A DNA stretch of 64,000 bases, from contig NC_061121.1 of the NCBI RefSeq assembly GCF_002878395.1, positions 11,646,202-11,710,201 on the forward strand, given 5' to 3'. Origin of the DNA: Capsicum annuum. Lineage: Eukaryota; Streptophyta; Magnoliopsida; Solanales; Solanaceae. The notes beneath the pieces were generated by a model that saw only the letters and a program-made list of their open reading frames with translations, had not been told where the DNA came from and made no database searches. The first letter of the stretch is position 1. Each line of letters starts with the position of its first letter. Position numbers and translations under genes: made by a program. Of the stretch, positions 10,510 through 22,747 are shown in pieces.

Positions 10510-10900
10510 TCCTCGTTCCTCTATTACTAGTAATGGTAGAAATGTCATGATTATGCATGTCTTCATATTTTGTTATGACATCCTGTGGATCGATTAAATC
10601 CCTCTCAACTTATTTTCAAACATTGCATTGAGGATATGTGCACCAATAGTAACTCCTTGGATGTTGAGGCCCCTTTAATAGGTACCTTGAATACTGAGTC
10701 CTCTTTACCATCTTCTGCCCATGTTTTTAACTGTCATCTATGAAATCGATTTCACTTCTCGTCTGCAGAACAATCTGGATCTAGCTATATTGTGCCATGC
10801 GATGAAGCTACGATCTCAACTACCATCTTCGTTCTCTTTGCATCTGGTTCATCATGCCCCTCATCTACTTCTATCAAATTGATTTTGATTTCGTCACATT
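10510..10900 (-). pseudogene. WRKY transcription factor relic (C-terminal WRKY domain of group I type)
   Basis: Read on the minus strand, one frame gives a group-I-like sequence: EVDEGHDEPDAKR, then IQIVLQTRSEIDFIDDS, then KHGQKMVK (the degraded WRKYGQK heptad), HPRSYYWCTYPQCNV, VERDLIDPQDVITKYE and MHNHDIS. The zinc ligands are intact and spaced C-X4-C-X23-H-X-H, with Cys codons at 10640-10642 and 10625-10627 and His codons at 10553-10555 and 10547-10549. In-frame stops fall before KHGQK and twice after NV. A short duplication of about 30 bases (LLKGPQHP-like text) sits at the PR position. That is where plant group I C-terminal WRKY genes normally have an intron, and none is visible here. 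The acidic linker lies in a shifted frame relative to the domain. It cannot bind DNA as a WRKY protein. Confidence 0.78.
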
Positions 10901-11144
10901 TTTTTTCACAAGATATTCAGATGCCATTTGGTAAGAGAAATTAAACTCAAATTTACATCTTCATAAATAAAGACCAGCCTTTGCTCATGCTAATTTGTCC
11001 GTAAGTCATCTTTCAATAAATAATCATCTCTTTCAAAATTCTACACATAAAAGTTACGTAAAATAATATATCACATGCATGTTTATATCCATATCACTTA
11101 ATATAACATACATTGATTGTTGAGAATATCAATGGACTTGCCGC
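10901..11144. other. Flank of the WRKY relic
   Basis: AT-rich. I looked on the minus strand for the N-terminal WRKY domain expected upstream in a group I gene and found no convincing match. Confidence 0.4.
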
Positions 11145-11285
11145 CATATCTGACCAAAATCTAGAGAAAAAAACAACAACAATAATATACTCAATATACT
11201 CCTTAGCTTAAATGTCATATCTGACCAAAATCTAGAAAAAGAAACAACAACAATAATATACCCTATATAGTCCTTAGCTTAAAAT
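11145..11285. repeat. Two-copy tandem repeat, about 70-bp unit
   Basis: CATATCTGACCAAAATCTAG...ACAACAACAATAATATAC...TCCTTAGCTTAAA occurs twice back to back (from about 11145 and about 11216). The ACAACAACAATAATATAC phrase resembles the reverse complement of a TTG-tailed SINE/LINE 3' end, but the match is too short to call. Confidence 0.75.
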
Positions 11286-13368
11286 TCCTTAAGGTGTAAC
11301 TGATATAAGTCAAATCACCCCAGAGACTCGAACTCAAGTCTATCGGCAAAGCTTTATGGATTATAAACTTATAAGATTTTTCAAATTGAAAACCTAATGA
11401 TAGTTCCTACATCCAAACAAAACTAAGTACTATTATTATTGATAATCATTATTCTCGGTTCAATCTGAGTATACCTCAACACGATTTAAAAAAAAAGATA
11501 ACTGAAGCTTAGTGAAAAAATAAAGTCAATCTCGATCTAAGAATAAAAAATTAGAGATCGTTGTAGATGAATCAAAGACTAGCAATACAGGTAAAGAAAA
11601 CATTCTTCTTACCTCAAGCTCCAATGAGACCTATTCAAGGGTTTTGAAGCAGAATGCATTGCTATCATCCATAATTTTTAATCTTAGATTTTCTTCTTTA
11701 ATAACTCAAAACCTAAAGAAAGAAAAGCCTCCTGCATTACGTGATTGAAAAGAAGAAGATACATAGCATGTCTTAATAGACTCTAACATGAATGATGAAT
11801 TAAGAGGGTTCACTCTCTCTGCCGATCCACATGTTCTTCCAGCAGCACATGTCAGTTATTCAAATGGTCTAAACATCATATCATGCATGAAAACTATAAA
11901 AGAAATGACCCATAGCTAATCCTATTGTTATATCTAATTGATTGAGCCTGATTGAATTTCCTATGGATTCCTGGATTCCAGAATATAAGTAGAAAATCTT
12001 GTTAGACTAAAACATAGGTGTGTACTACAATGAACTTATTAGAGAAGCCAAAAAACACTACCTGGTGAAAGATTTTAAAATTTTTCTTAAGGGGTGCCGT
12101 CTCCAAAGTTACTTTGAAAAAAATGATAAGCAATTTTACTCTTTCCTTTGCCAACAATGAAGAGTCCTCCTTTTGTCTCACCTTCCACACTAAACTTTTG
12201 ATTCACCCCATATTAAATTGGTTAGACTATTCAAAAATGTTACCTCACCTGGCCTTTTCTCGCATAAAATGTGAAATAGCTCAAGGATGAGCTTGTCTTT
12301 TAGCAGATTCCGTCCTCCAAAGCTTTGTTTCTGCTATAGTAGAAAACCTTGACAAGACAAATTATTGGTGGTAAAAACTATCCTTAGAAGTGGCTGAATC
12401 TCATGTTTCTCAGAGAGGAATTCATTGTGAAACCCAGCGAAGTGATTCAAATGCATATTTCTTATAAGCTGATCTCTTTCATAAACTATACCTGGCTCTA
12501 TTGAGTTTGCTGCAACATCAACATCCCAACCACCACCAGCATCAAGATCCCAACCAGCAGATTTCATCATATTGATTAATGGCTTAGCAAAGTTATAAAG
12601 TCAAGAGTATGCCCACGGAGGAAACATAGAAAAGAGAGAAAATTGAGAGAGCCAAAATTGTTGACCAAGAAAATATGATATCATGGGTTTACAGACAGAA
12701 TACATACCTTTTTTTATAGGAAAATTCAACCAAGACAATTTTATTTAGAAAAGGTTTTTTTACCTATTTTGTTGGACCTAATATTTTGGATGTAATCTTT
12801 TTTATTTGTTATGAAAAGTGACTAAACCTATTTTATTTGGAAAAGGTTGCCAATTTTCTTGAATGCATTGAATAATCAACCAATTGGACGTCGAAAACAT
12901 AAAAAATTAACTATAATTAATTTACTCCTAATAATTCTAACCATATTTTAGAACTCTTTAATTTTAAATATTATAAAAATAACTAATAAATAATTCAAGA
13001 AAAATAGTGAAAAGACGACTTTGTTTAAGGTAGAGGCTTTTAATGAAGGGCAAAAAGTTCAACTCACTTTTCTAAGGGTCTTTACACTTTTAATATACTA
13101 TAGATTATAGATATAGATTATAGATTATAGATATAGATAAATTTTCACATTTACTTGCCACTTTTAACACATCATGAAAAGATAAATATTTTTTGTTGTT
13201 TTATCCTCAACATTAATTACTTATTTTCGAAATCAATTTTCAAGATCAAAGACTATACATCAATTAATATGGACATTCAATAAAATACACATATTAATCA
13301 TTGTTTCGAAAGGCTTTTAAAGTACAAAATAAATAAGTAAAAATAAAGAAAAAAATAATATGCATGAC
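11286..13368. other. Intergenic region with unassigned minus-strand frames
   Basis: Two minus-strand frames stand out weakly. 12334-12570 (78 codons) starts MMKSAGWDLDAGGGWDVDV and is GC-richer than its surroundings. 12002-12190 (62 codons) has no recognisable motif. Neither matches a family I know, and no splice structure joining them to the WRKY relic is convincing. A short AGATTATAGATAT repeat lies at 13100-13138. The rest is AT-rich. Confidence 0.35.
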
Positions 13369-14026
13369 TATACCTGTCAAACGAGCCGGGCTGACCTAGC
13401 CCACTTACAAAAATCAGCCCGATTTGAATCGGCCCGATCAGCCCACAGGCTGTAGGTTACCGGGTTCCGGGCCGATTTACTTTTTTTGGTTGGGCCCGAT
13501 TAACCCAGCCCGTACCAAGCCCGGTCAGGGCCCGCCGGTTAATCGGTCCGGTTAATTTTAAATTTTTTTAATTTTAGAGATTGGGCCAAGCTAGCTGTTG
13601 GTCCAACGGCTATATAGCCGTTTTTGGGTCCAAACGGCTAGTTTGGCCTTTTTTTATTAAAAAAGAAAAAAAAATTACATTTAAAATTATTTCTTAACCC
13701 CAAAATAATTTCTATAAATACCCTACACTTTAAAATCATTTTCCACACAATTTTTCATTCTCTCAATTCTCATTCTCTCTCAAATTTTAATTCTCAATTC
13801 TCAAACATTCTATATATTTAATTTCCTAAAGTGCTCACTTTAATTTTTTAATTTTCCAATTACAAAGTATGAGTGGAAGTTTCTAAAGTTTCAACCTTCG
13901 GATACTTCCAAAATTTGATATTGTCATTCCATCTCTTACGTTTAATTTTTAATTTGTGTATTAATTGTTGAATGTTTAATTTTATTATATTTGTGTATTT
14001 TGAATTTTTTTAGTTTAAATTATATT

Positions 14027-15227
14027 ATGGATAAATTAAGAAACCTCGCCACCAAAGGTGTTGAAATTTTTTATCCCGGAAGCGGTAGTGGTAGTAAAAA
14101 GCGAATTACTAGCGGTAGAGGTACTTCAAGTAGTAGATATACCCGTATGCCTTCTAAACCACTTAGTCAACCTTTTGAGGAAGAATTAGGTGTACCTTTA
14201 GGTGTAGGTTCCCACGATATGGATTATGTAGAAGCTCAGAAAAATTATGGTATAGAAGAAGAAAATGAAATAGATACGGTTAATTTAGATGAACATGATG
14301 AAAATATTGGTGAGACACCCGCAGTAGGAAATGCTAGCGTTTGATCTGAATCGGTTAATCTCCCTCCCCGTCCTCCCCATGCCCTAAGAGCTCATAAAAC
14401 AACTAGTATTGCATGGCAATTTTTTGAATGTAAATCAGATACTGAGGTGCAATGCAATATTTATCAACAAATATATAAGCATAAAAGTGGAGGCAAGCAA
14501 GGAGTACGGGTACATTAATGAGACATATAAGTGATGTTAACGAAAGAGTGTTAAAAATTGCACAAGGTGGTGAGGCTGTTAGTGGGCCCACACAAACTAG
14601 AATGAACACAACAACCGGCCATGTAATGAAGAAATATAATAAATTGAGGGACCAAAAAGAAATAGGTAAAATGGTAGTTATGGGCTGTTTGCCTTTTAGT
14701 TTTCCTTCTTCTGATTCCTTTATTCATTATATTCAAGGAATTTATAATCATATGTTAAATGGTATTTCTAGAAATACTTGTCGGACCGATATTCTTAGAC
14801 TTCATTCACAATATTATTTTTATTTATCAGCATTGTTAAAAAAAAAAATCAATGTAGAATGTCCCTAACTTCTGATCTTGGGTGTGCTATAAATAAAAAT
14901 GATTATTTAACTATTACTTGTCAGTGGATAGATAGTAGTTTTGTTATGCAAAAACGTATTCTTACTTTTTTATATGATGAAGATCGTAAACATACTGGAG
15001 ATTTTATTGCTAATTCGATTGCTAAAGTTGTAGAATTTTATGGTATCAAAAATAAAATCTTATGTATTGCTTTTGATAATGCTTCTAACAAGAAGACTGC
15101 TATAACAAAATTAAAATCTAAGCTATCTCTGCTGTTACCTAAAATTTTTCATATTAAGTGTGCATGTCATATATATAATTTAATTGTAAGAGATGGTTTT
15201 GAGTTTTTTGAGTTTATATTAACATGA
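14027..15227 (+). pseudogene. hAT transposase (BED finger plus N-terminal catalytic part), broken
   Basis: ATG at 14027 opens MDKLRNLATKGVEIFYPGS with a serine/glycine-rich stretch. After a stop at about 14343, TTSIAWQFFECKSDTEVQCN and QQIYKHKSGGKQG form a BED-type zinc finger, running into MRHISDVNER. The next frame has MGCLPFSFPSSDSFIHYIQ (the usual PFSFVE...F block of Ac-like transposases). From 14859, LTSDLGCAINKNDYLTITCQ, TGDFIANSIAKVVEFYGI, CIAFDNASNKKTAI and FHIKCACHIYNLIVRDG correspond to the RNase H-like core (first Asp, second Asp in the DNAS block, then the CxxH box). The frame stops at 15227 and no hATC domain follows. At least three frame breaks make it inactive. Confidence 0.85.
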
Positions 15228-15469
15228 ATTAGTTGGAGAAAACGATGCAAAATTTGTAGATTTTTCATTCATGTAAATTATAAATTTTGGATCATTGTGC
15301 AATAAATAAAATTCAACGTTCATTCATTCCTTAGTCCTTACTTTATAATTTTTTCCATTTAATAATTTAAATTGAACTTCTAGTTTAAATTAAAAACTTA
15401 GTTTTACTATATTATTAATTTACTATTAAGTATTATACTATTATTAATTTATTATATTAAGTAGCATAT

Positions 15470-15724
15470 GTTTTATTTAAAATAGTGTATATGTGCGTAT
15501 ATATTTTCTAAAATAGTATATATTTAATATGTACATGTGTATATGTTTTATAAATTAGTATATAACTATAACTATATATATATATATATATATATATAGT
15601 ATGTGTATATTTTATTTAAAGTAGTACGTATATATTGAATGATACGTATATATGTGTATATATCTTCTATAGACGTATATATTTAACGTATACATGTGTA
15701 TATGTTTTATAAATTAGTATATAA

Positions 15725-15760
<36 letters not shown>

Positions 15761-17110
15761 ATATATATATATATATATATATATTGTACTATATATTGTA
15801 GTATATTTTATTTAAAGTAATACATATATATTGAATGGTGCGTATATATGTGTATATAGCTTCTATAGACGCATATATTTAATGTATACATGTGTATAGG
15901 GGTGTTCATGGGTCGGTTTGGGTCGGTTCTTGGTCAAAACCATAACCAAACCAACTTAGTCAGTTTTTAAATTTCTAAAACCAAACCAAACCAAACAAAA
16001 AAATAACCGTCAGTTTGGTTCTTGTCGGTTTAGTTTTGTTTAGTTCGGTTTTTTCGGTTTATAACTTTAGCTAAAGGTAAAAGTTGAAAATTTAAGAAAA
16101 CAATTTCAATCTAACATATGAGATGTTAACCTAGTGTTGTATCTCAACCTTGAAACTAAGATGTCAACTGAGTGTTATACTTCAGTAAAACTATAAACAA
16201 CACCATATGAACGCTTCTAAAAAATATTTTAAAACTACATTTAACAGAATGATATGATAAACCCCCCAAAATGTGAACACATAAACTTCTTGTTCAACAA
16301 GGTTCAAAACAAAGTTAAAATTAGTGACTGTCTATAGTCTAATGAATCTCATCTATAAATTTCAATATACAACAAGATATTATTTTCACAATTAGTATCA
16401 TTTGTCATTCAAAGTGCAAATTCATTTAGAATCTCATAAGGTACTATAAACTATATGAAGCCATGACTTAATGTGTTACGACTAAAGTTAAATCATGATT
16501 AAAACATAAAATGTAACAAATATTTATATTGTATTTATGAATAATATATAAATAATTAAAATATATATATATATATATCGATTTGGTTTGGTTATTTTGT
16601 CGGTTATTTTAGAGTAAAACCAAACCAAACCAAATTAGTATTGGTTTTTAAATTCAAAACCAAATAAAACAAAACCTAACCAAATACCGGGTTTTTAAAT
16701 CAGATTGGTTTGAATTACGGTTCGGTTTGGTTAAAAAACAAACCATGAACACCCCTACATGTGTATATATTTTATAAATTAGTATATAACTATATATATA
16801 TAAGTATTGTAGTGTATATATATGTGTATATATCTTCTATAGACATATATATTTAACGTATACATGTCACATGTGCATATATTTTATAAATTAGTATATA
16901 ACAATATATATATATATATATATATATATCGTAGTATATATTTTATTTAAAGTAGTACGTATAGTCGTATCTATTGAATGTTATGTATATATGTGTATAT
17001 ATTTTTTAAATTCTAATGTAGTATATACTATATATATAGTATATATATATTGTTTAACGTATTTAAAATGTACATAGGTGGGTATATATAGTGTATATTA
17101 GAAAAAAATT
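15470..17110. repeat. AT-rich minisatellite inside the hAT element
   Basis: A unit of about 150-190 bases recurs four to five times with the order TTTTATTTAAAGTAGTACGT, ATATATGTGTATATATCTTC, ACATGTGTATATGTTTTATA, AATTAGTATATAACTAT, then a variable (AT)n run. One copy is interrupted by the MITE at 15897-16757. A (CTAT)n tetranucleotide run lies at about 15725-15764. Unit lengths differ mainly through the microsatellite runs. Confidence 0.85.
15897..16757. mobile_element. hAT-type MITE, family B (TAGGGGTGTTCATGG ends)
   Basis: 861 bp with a perfect 15-bp terminal inverted repeat, TAGGGGTGTTCATGG, and a perfect 8-bp TSD, CATGTGTA (15889-15896 and 16758-16765). Removing the element restores the minisatellite unit. 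Subterminal regions are built of CGGTTTGGTT/AACCAAACC phrases repeated in both directions. No coding capacity was seen. Confidence 0.93.
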
Positions 17111-17372
17111 ATTTTTTTGTATTTTGACCGGTTTTGACCGAATTTTTAACTGGGTTTGACCGGGTTCGGGTAGGTTAGACCAGGTTGGGCGAAGTGGGCC
17201 GGTTTAGGGTTGTTTTTAAAAAAATTACTGTTGGACCCAAAACCAGCCCGGCCCACTTAACCAGGCCTAAAACCGGGCCAACCCACAAGCCGATTAAAAT
17301 TAATGGGTCGGTTCCGAGTTGACCCGGCCCGGCCCACTTAACACCCATATGGATGACAAACAATGGTGATAT

Positions 17373-17646
17373 TGATGAAAAACACTAAAATTTAGGAGAG
17401 AAAATAAATACCAAGACTCTATTCAATGACTAATATTCTCATTACTTCTGAAGTACAACAATTTCTCTTTAACTAGAACTTTACTAATGGTAAAATTAAG
17501 ATAGCAATCCACTAACACCTACTATTATTCAACTAATAACAGACTTAAAAGATTCATCTATTTTTATTCAACCAACTACTAACTTGCTAAAGACTTAGTC
17601 AATTAAATCACTAACAACGACAAAAAAAGAAAAATAATAACCAACA
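17373..17646 (-). repeat. 3' LTR of copia element 1
   Basis: On the plus strand it starts TGATGAAAAACACT and ends ACCAACA. It matches 31724-31997 over its length. On the minus strand a purine tract, AAGGAAGGGA, precedes it. Confidence 0.92.
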
Positions 17647-17900
17647 ATCCCTTCCTTAAACTGAAAGTCACACTATCAGTTTAACATGCTTGCAATAGAC
17701 AACACGTTTTAAATGTGATTATTTAAAGTACAAATGCTAAGTAATTTTTTGAATTTCAGAAAGGACGCCAACTTGATAGATTTAGTAAATACATCAGCAA
17801 TCTGATTTTCACTTATGCAGAAGATGAGATCAATTACTCCATCATTTGTGAGGTCCCTTAAGAAATGAAATTTTACATCAATATGTTTACTTCGCCCATG

Positions 17901-18228
17901 CTAAACAACATTTTTGGAGAGCTTAATTGCTGAACTATTGTCACAATAAATAGTAGTACAACCATTTTGCTTAAAATTAATTTCTTGAAGAACCTTGCGC
18001 ATCCAAATTTCTTGACAGACACATGTTGTTGCTGCTACAAATTTAACTTCTGTAGTTGATAAAGTCATAATTGATTGCTTTTGTGAAGACCACAAAATTG
18101 CTTCCGATCCCATCATGAAGACATAACTGGAAGTACTCTTCCGATCATCCAAATCTCCAGCATAATCACTGTCAGTAAAGCCAACCAAGTCTGATTATTA
18201 TTTTCTTACATAGAACAACCCATAATTA
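17901..18228 (-). pseudogene. RNase H of copia element 1 (distal part)
   Basis: Minus-strand frame with GFTDSDYAGDLDDRKSTSSY, then SEAILWSSQKQSIMTLSTTE and IYCDNSSAIKLSKN, the standard copia RNase H blocks with catalytic acidic residues visible. Just upstream on the minus strand, an NYGLFY stretch and two stops lead to the gypsy insertion point. The matching proximal part lies at 28153 and beyond, 9.9 kb away. Confidence 0.9.
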
Positions 18229-20855
18229 TGTAACGCCCTGAATCTGGTAACCATAATGCTACACGGTGCTTATGACCCCGAAGTACTATAAGATAACCCA
18301 TGACTGATATCTGTACCTAAACATTTCATAACATACTATAGAAATGCGAAAATAAAGGCTGAAAGTCCATAAGGTTCAAAATGGAGACATAATATCTGAT
18401 AAAATATAACATCTGGGTGGGGTATGAAATACCGAAAACAACTTAAATAACTGTCTAATCATGATAGTCTAAAATGCCTCTAACAATCTGAATAAGGATT
18501 TGATGGGACATGTCCCCAGCTAACTCCAACTTCTGAAATAAACTAAGTAATGAAGAAATAAAGTAATGATCATGTCCTCGAAGGATGAGGACTCACTGCT
18601 AACTCTAACTGCTGAAACTGGAATGCTACTGATGCTCTGGAGCTCGTGCTTCTGAACCTATGGTATAAAATACCATAGCGCAAATGTGTCAATACGTTTG
18701 AATGTACTAGTATGCAAGTGAGGTAGGTTGAATGCAAAGGGTTTAAATACATGAACAATGTTAACTGACTGAATAACATGAACGTGAGAATACATGCATG
18801 AATAAGTGTCTGTGAATGAATTCGTAATGGTACTGACTACTGAGTCTGATTATTGATAACATGAGTCACTGATAAATGATATAAATGATACTGAGTGACT
18901 GTATTTGACAGTCTAGGTTCTGATGGAACTAGCTGAGTTCCATACAGTTCTGAGTTGATTGTATGTGACAGTCCTGAAATTTGAAGAAGTATCTGAGTTC
19001 TATTACTGAGACTGAGACTGAAACTGTAACTGTGGAAAGTAGTCATCTAACTGACATGCCCCTAATATGCCATTATGGTTGAGTTAGGGTCCAATCTGTA
19101 ACCCCAATTGGAAGGGTGTCAATACCACGCCACTGGTAAGGACAACTGTGAGTGACCCTCATATAACAGGTTACTTTAATAAGAACGTTGGAACCCTCAT
19201 GTAATAGGTTAAATCACCTCATCTACCTTCATATAACAGGTTATGATTTCTCAAACTACGTTGGCACGTAGTTTTGGAGCGCAAAGATTGCTTCTAAGAA
19301 TCACACCCTCTAATAACAAGTAAGTTCCTATCCTTGGGCTAACTCAGTGCCAACTCCCACTCCCATTTGAATAGACACTGAACATGATTAACTGAACTGA
19401 ACTGGACTGAGTTCATGGAGTTTCATTGAATGACGGAATACTACTAAGATTACTGAATTACTGAGTTTACTGAATTTTCCTAAGTCACATGACTGGCCGA
19501 ATTCTACTAAAAATGGCTTGACTGAGTATATCGTGAAAACATGACACTGGCTCTAGGCACACAACTCTATTTTTTGGGTATAAGTACCCCCAGGACTCAA
19601 TAGAAGGAAACTGACAAGGCGTGATATTCTTGAATACATTACCAACATCAACAAACCATAATACAATAAGTTGGGGATTTCATGAAGTACATGGTTATCA
19701 CAAACTTATACATGAATAGGATTGCATGTGAACATGGTATAATTTCATAAGGCTAATTCATGAGCAATCAAACAAACATTTACAAGGCATATTTGTAGCA
19801 TGGGAGTTCTTTGAACATAAGGGTAAAACATAAATCAATCACTTAAGTCACAATGGAACTATATTACATGATTTCTAGTTTTCTAAGCATTTTATCAAAC
19901 TCCTTATATGCACCACTTAAGGCATAGGTATAACCATCAATTAACGCATCATAATCCACTCAATTCATGGATTTAAACTCATATACAAACGTAATTTCAT
20001 TAAAAAAACATATTAAGATTCTAACTTGGGAACCATACAATAAAAATCACATAAACGTTATCAACCCACAACATAATATTCATAATACATGATTTAAAAC
20101 TTGATTTTGGGGCTTCATGGATGAAAGAAAGCCATGAATGAACACTATGCATACCCGAGGTAATGAATTTAGAAGGATTGATGGAGAGTTCTTGTGATTT
20201 GACCCTTGAATTTGAGATATAGGGTTCTTGTTCTTTAGTAGAGTTGATTTTAACTTGAGAGACTAATGTAAAAGTGAGCAAATAATGCACTCTTAGGGTT
20301 GAATCACGTGATTGGACGGAATTGAAGTCATGGGAAAAGATCAAATGGCCCCTAGAAACTGGAAAATTTTCGATTTTCATCCTTGGCGCGATGCGCCACT
20401 ATCGCACCAAGCCACTGGAAATGGATAATTGAGAATCTGCATGGTGGCGCGATGCGGAGCTATCCTGTTGCCACTTTGTTTACGGCCTGAAAGTTTGGCG
20501 CGACGCGGAGACATTGATAAGATTCACTAGAAAAAGGACAATTGTGAACTGGGCCTTTTGCACAACCCGCCACTATCGCAGAGCAACACTAAAAAGTGAC
20601 AATTGTCATTTAAGCTGGATCCGCGACGCGCTGATAGCTCTGGTGATACACTGTCTCACTAAAAAGGCTCTAACTCTTCGCCCGTGTGTCAGATTTGGGA
20701 GAATTTGGTATTGATGGAAATCTTATTCAATTTCTCACGTGACAAAAAGTGAAAATCTTTCAAATACCACATGTATAAAAGTGGATTCATCTTTAAAATA
20801 AGTCTTTGATATATTTAGGATAAATTTAAGCTAGGTAGAAGTACGGGGTATTACA
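18229..20855 (-). repeat. 3' LTR of the Tekay-like element
   Basis: 2627 bp. It matches 25855-28152 but holds about 330 additional bases (about 19137-19465) that the other LTR lacks. A CpG-rich tandem segment with GGCGCGATGCG phrases lies at 20383-20640. Confidence 0.92.
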
Positions 20856-21264
20856 ATATCTCACCCTTGGGAACATTCATCCTCAAATGAGACTTATTGA
20901 GATGGGAGAAATGTTAAGCTGAAGTACATACTGAACATAACCAACTGAAATATGCCTACATGATTGACATTTTTTAGATTCATACTGAGCATGCATATCT
21001 AATACATAATTTCATGACTGAACTGACTCATGAATACATGACTGAGATTTCTGATAATTGAGTTTATCACAAGGAAAATGCATGTCTGATGCATGAACAC
21101 ATGACTGATTTGATGTATAAGCATATGATTGAATGTGTAATAGTAAATGGATACCAAGTTTAAAGTAGGAATCTGAGCATGAAACTGGTTTGTAACTGGA
21201 ACTTGAACATGAAATTGAATAAGCTTTAAGGAAAGCCATTACCTTGGGCTGAGTCTGAGTTTAT

Positions 21265-21440
21265 GAAAAAGAGGTGAGGATACTTGGTCTACATATCTGC
21301 TTCTATTTTCCAAGTAGCTCCCTCAACAGACTGATTCCATCAAAGAACTTTGATTAGCGGGACTTCTTTGTTCCTTAGTCTATGAGTCTGGTAGTCAAGG
21401 ATTTCAACTGAAATCTTTTCACAAAAGGACTGTTCTAAAT
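21265..21440 (-). pseudogene. Chromodomain at the integrase C-terminus, Tekay-like element
   Basis: The minus strand reads EKISVEILDYQTHRLRNKEV, PLIKVL, then WNQSVEGATWK and EADM, TKYPHLF with two stops. This matches the chromodomain tail of chromovirus integrases (VKVLWRN-(Q/H)-xEGATWE). Its presence separates this element from non-chromodomain gypsy lineages. In live relatives this domain is thought to steer insertion to particular chromatin. Confidence 0.82.
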
Positions 21441-22469
21441 ATCTATGCTCTGAATAGGGACTAAAACTGTTGGGTCACCTATGCACTTCTTGAGCAAAAA
21501 GACATGGAACACTGGATGAACTGAGGCTAGATCTGAAGGCAACTCGAGCTCACAAGCTACTTTGCCAAAATGACTGAGAATTTTGAAGGGATCAATATAT
21601 CGGGGACTAAGCTTTCCCTTCTTGCCGAACCTCTTCACTCCCTTCATGGGAAAGATCTTTAGATAGACATAGTCACTAATCTTGAACTCAAGATCCTTTC
21701 TGCACACATCTGCATAAGACTTCTATCAGCTCTGAGCAGCCTGGAGTCTTTCTCTGATCATCTGAACTTTTTTGAAGGTATCGAATACTAAGTTAGGCCC
21801 TCTAACTGAGGCCTCACTAACTTCTAACCAAACGACTGGAGATCTGCACCTCCTACCATAGAGATGTTCAAATGGAGCCATCTTAATACTGGAATGATAG
21901 CTGTTTTTGTATGCAAACTTAATTAAAGGCAAGTGCTCATCCCAACTACCCTTGAAATCAATTGCACATGCTCACAATATATCTTCTAAAGTCTAAATGG
22001 TCCTTTCTGCCTGACCAACTATCTGAGGATGGAAGGTTGTACTAAGATAAACTTGGGTACCAAGACCCTTTTGGAATGCTTTTCATAAATAAGAAGTGAA
22101 CTGGGTACCTCAGTCTAAGATAATAGATAACGAAACACCGTGCAATCTGACCAAATCTCTAATGTAGAGTTTGGCATAATCCTCGGCTGAATAAGAGGTA
22201 TGGACTGGAAGAAAATGAGTTGAATTGGTCATCCTGTCTACAATGACCCAAAATGAATCATGCTGATGATGAGTATGAGGAAAACCCACCACGAAGTTCA
22301 TGTTCACTTCTTTCCACTTCCAAGTAGGAATATTGAACTCTTGCATGGACCCACTAGGCTTCTGATGCTCTATCTTAACCTGCTGACATGTAGAGCACTT
22401 AGCCACAAAATTTGCAATATTTTTCTTCATCCTACTCCACCAATAGATTTCCCATAAGTCGCGGTACAT
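21435..22469 (-). pseudogene. Integrase of the Tekay-like element
   Basis: Three minus-strand frames make up the integrase. 22110-22469 has the zinc and core start (WWSRMKKNIANFVAKCSTCQ, then FVVGFPHTHHQHDSFWVIVD). 21726-21932 has the core end (PLIKFAYKNSYHSSIKMAPF, YGRRCRSPVVWLEV). 21435-21707 has the SH3-like tail (ISDYVYLKIFPMKGVKRFGK, then LSPRYIDPFKIL and VHPVFHVFLLKKC). Text between the frames continues the fold in other frames, so it is broken by several frameshifts and stops. Confidence 0.88.
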
Positions 22470-22747
22470 CTTTGTGGCCCCTGGATGAATAGAGTAGTGT
22501 GCACCATGCGCTTTTACAAGAATTTGCTGCCCAAGTCATCTACACCTGGAACATATAGACGACCCTGATAGTGCAATACACCATCTCCCCCCTTGGGAGA
22601 AAACCTCAAACTTATGAGGACACTCATAAGAGCATTTCCCACTATGTTGGCCTTGCTCGGATGATAAAGGACACTCATGTCATAATCTTTCAAGAGCTCT
22701 AACCACTTTCTCTGACGAAGATTGAGATCTTTCTGAGAAAAAATATA

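Larger units (their letters stand above)
13369..17349 (+). mobile_element. hAT-superfamily DNA transposon (degenerate, internally expanded)
   Basis: The ends form an imperfect inverted repeat: TATACCTGTCAAACGAGCC at the left, and the right end read in reverse gives TATGGGTGTTAAGTGGGCC. The flanking 8-mers are TGCATGAC (13361-13368) and TGGATGAC (17350-17357), one mismatch apart. Both ends are rich in CGGGCC/GGCCCG subterminal motifs, as in other plant hAT elements. A broken transposase lies at 14027-15227. The right half is an AT-rich tandem repeat with a nested hAT MITE. The C-terminal dimerisation domain of the transposase is missing. Confidence 0.8.

Noticed and set aside
11150..11285. Reverse-oriented SINE tail from ACAACAACAATAATATAC
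   Set aside because: Only about 18 bases resemble the tail and the tRNA-like head is missing; kept only as a tandem repeat.
17175..17363. A 62-codon minus-strand frame at the hAT right end
   Set aside because: It lies in the GGCCCGG subterminal region of the hAT element; its Gly/Pro/Trp-rich text comes from the repeats.
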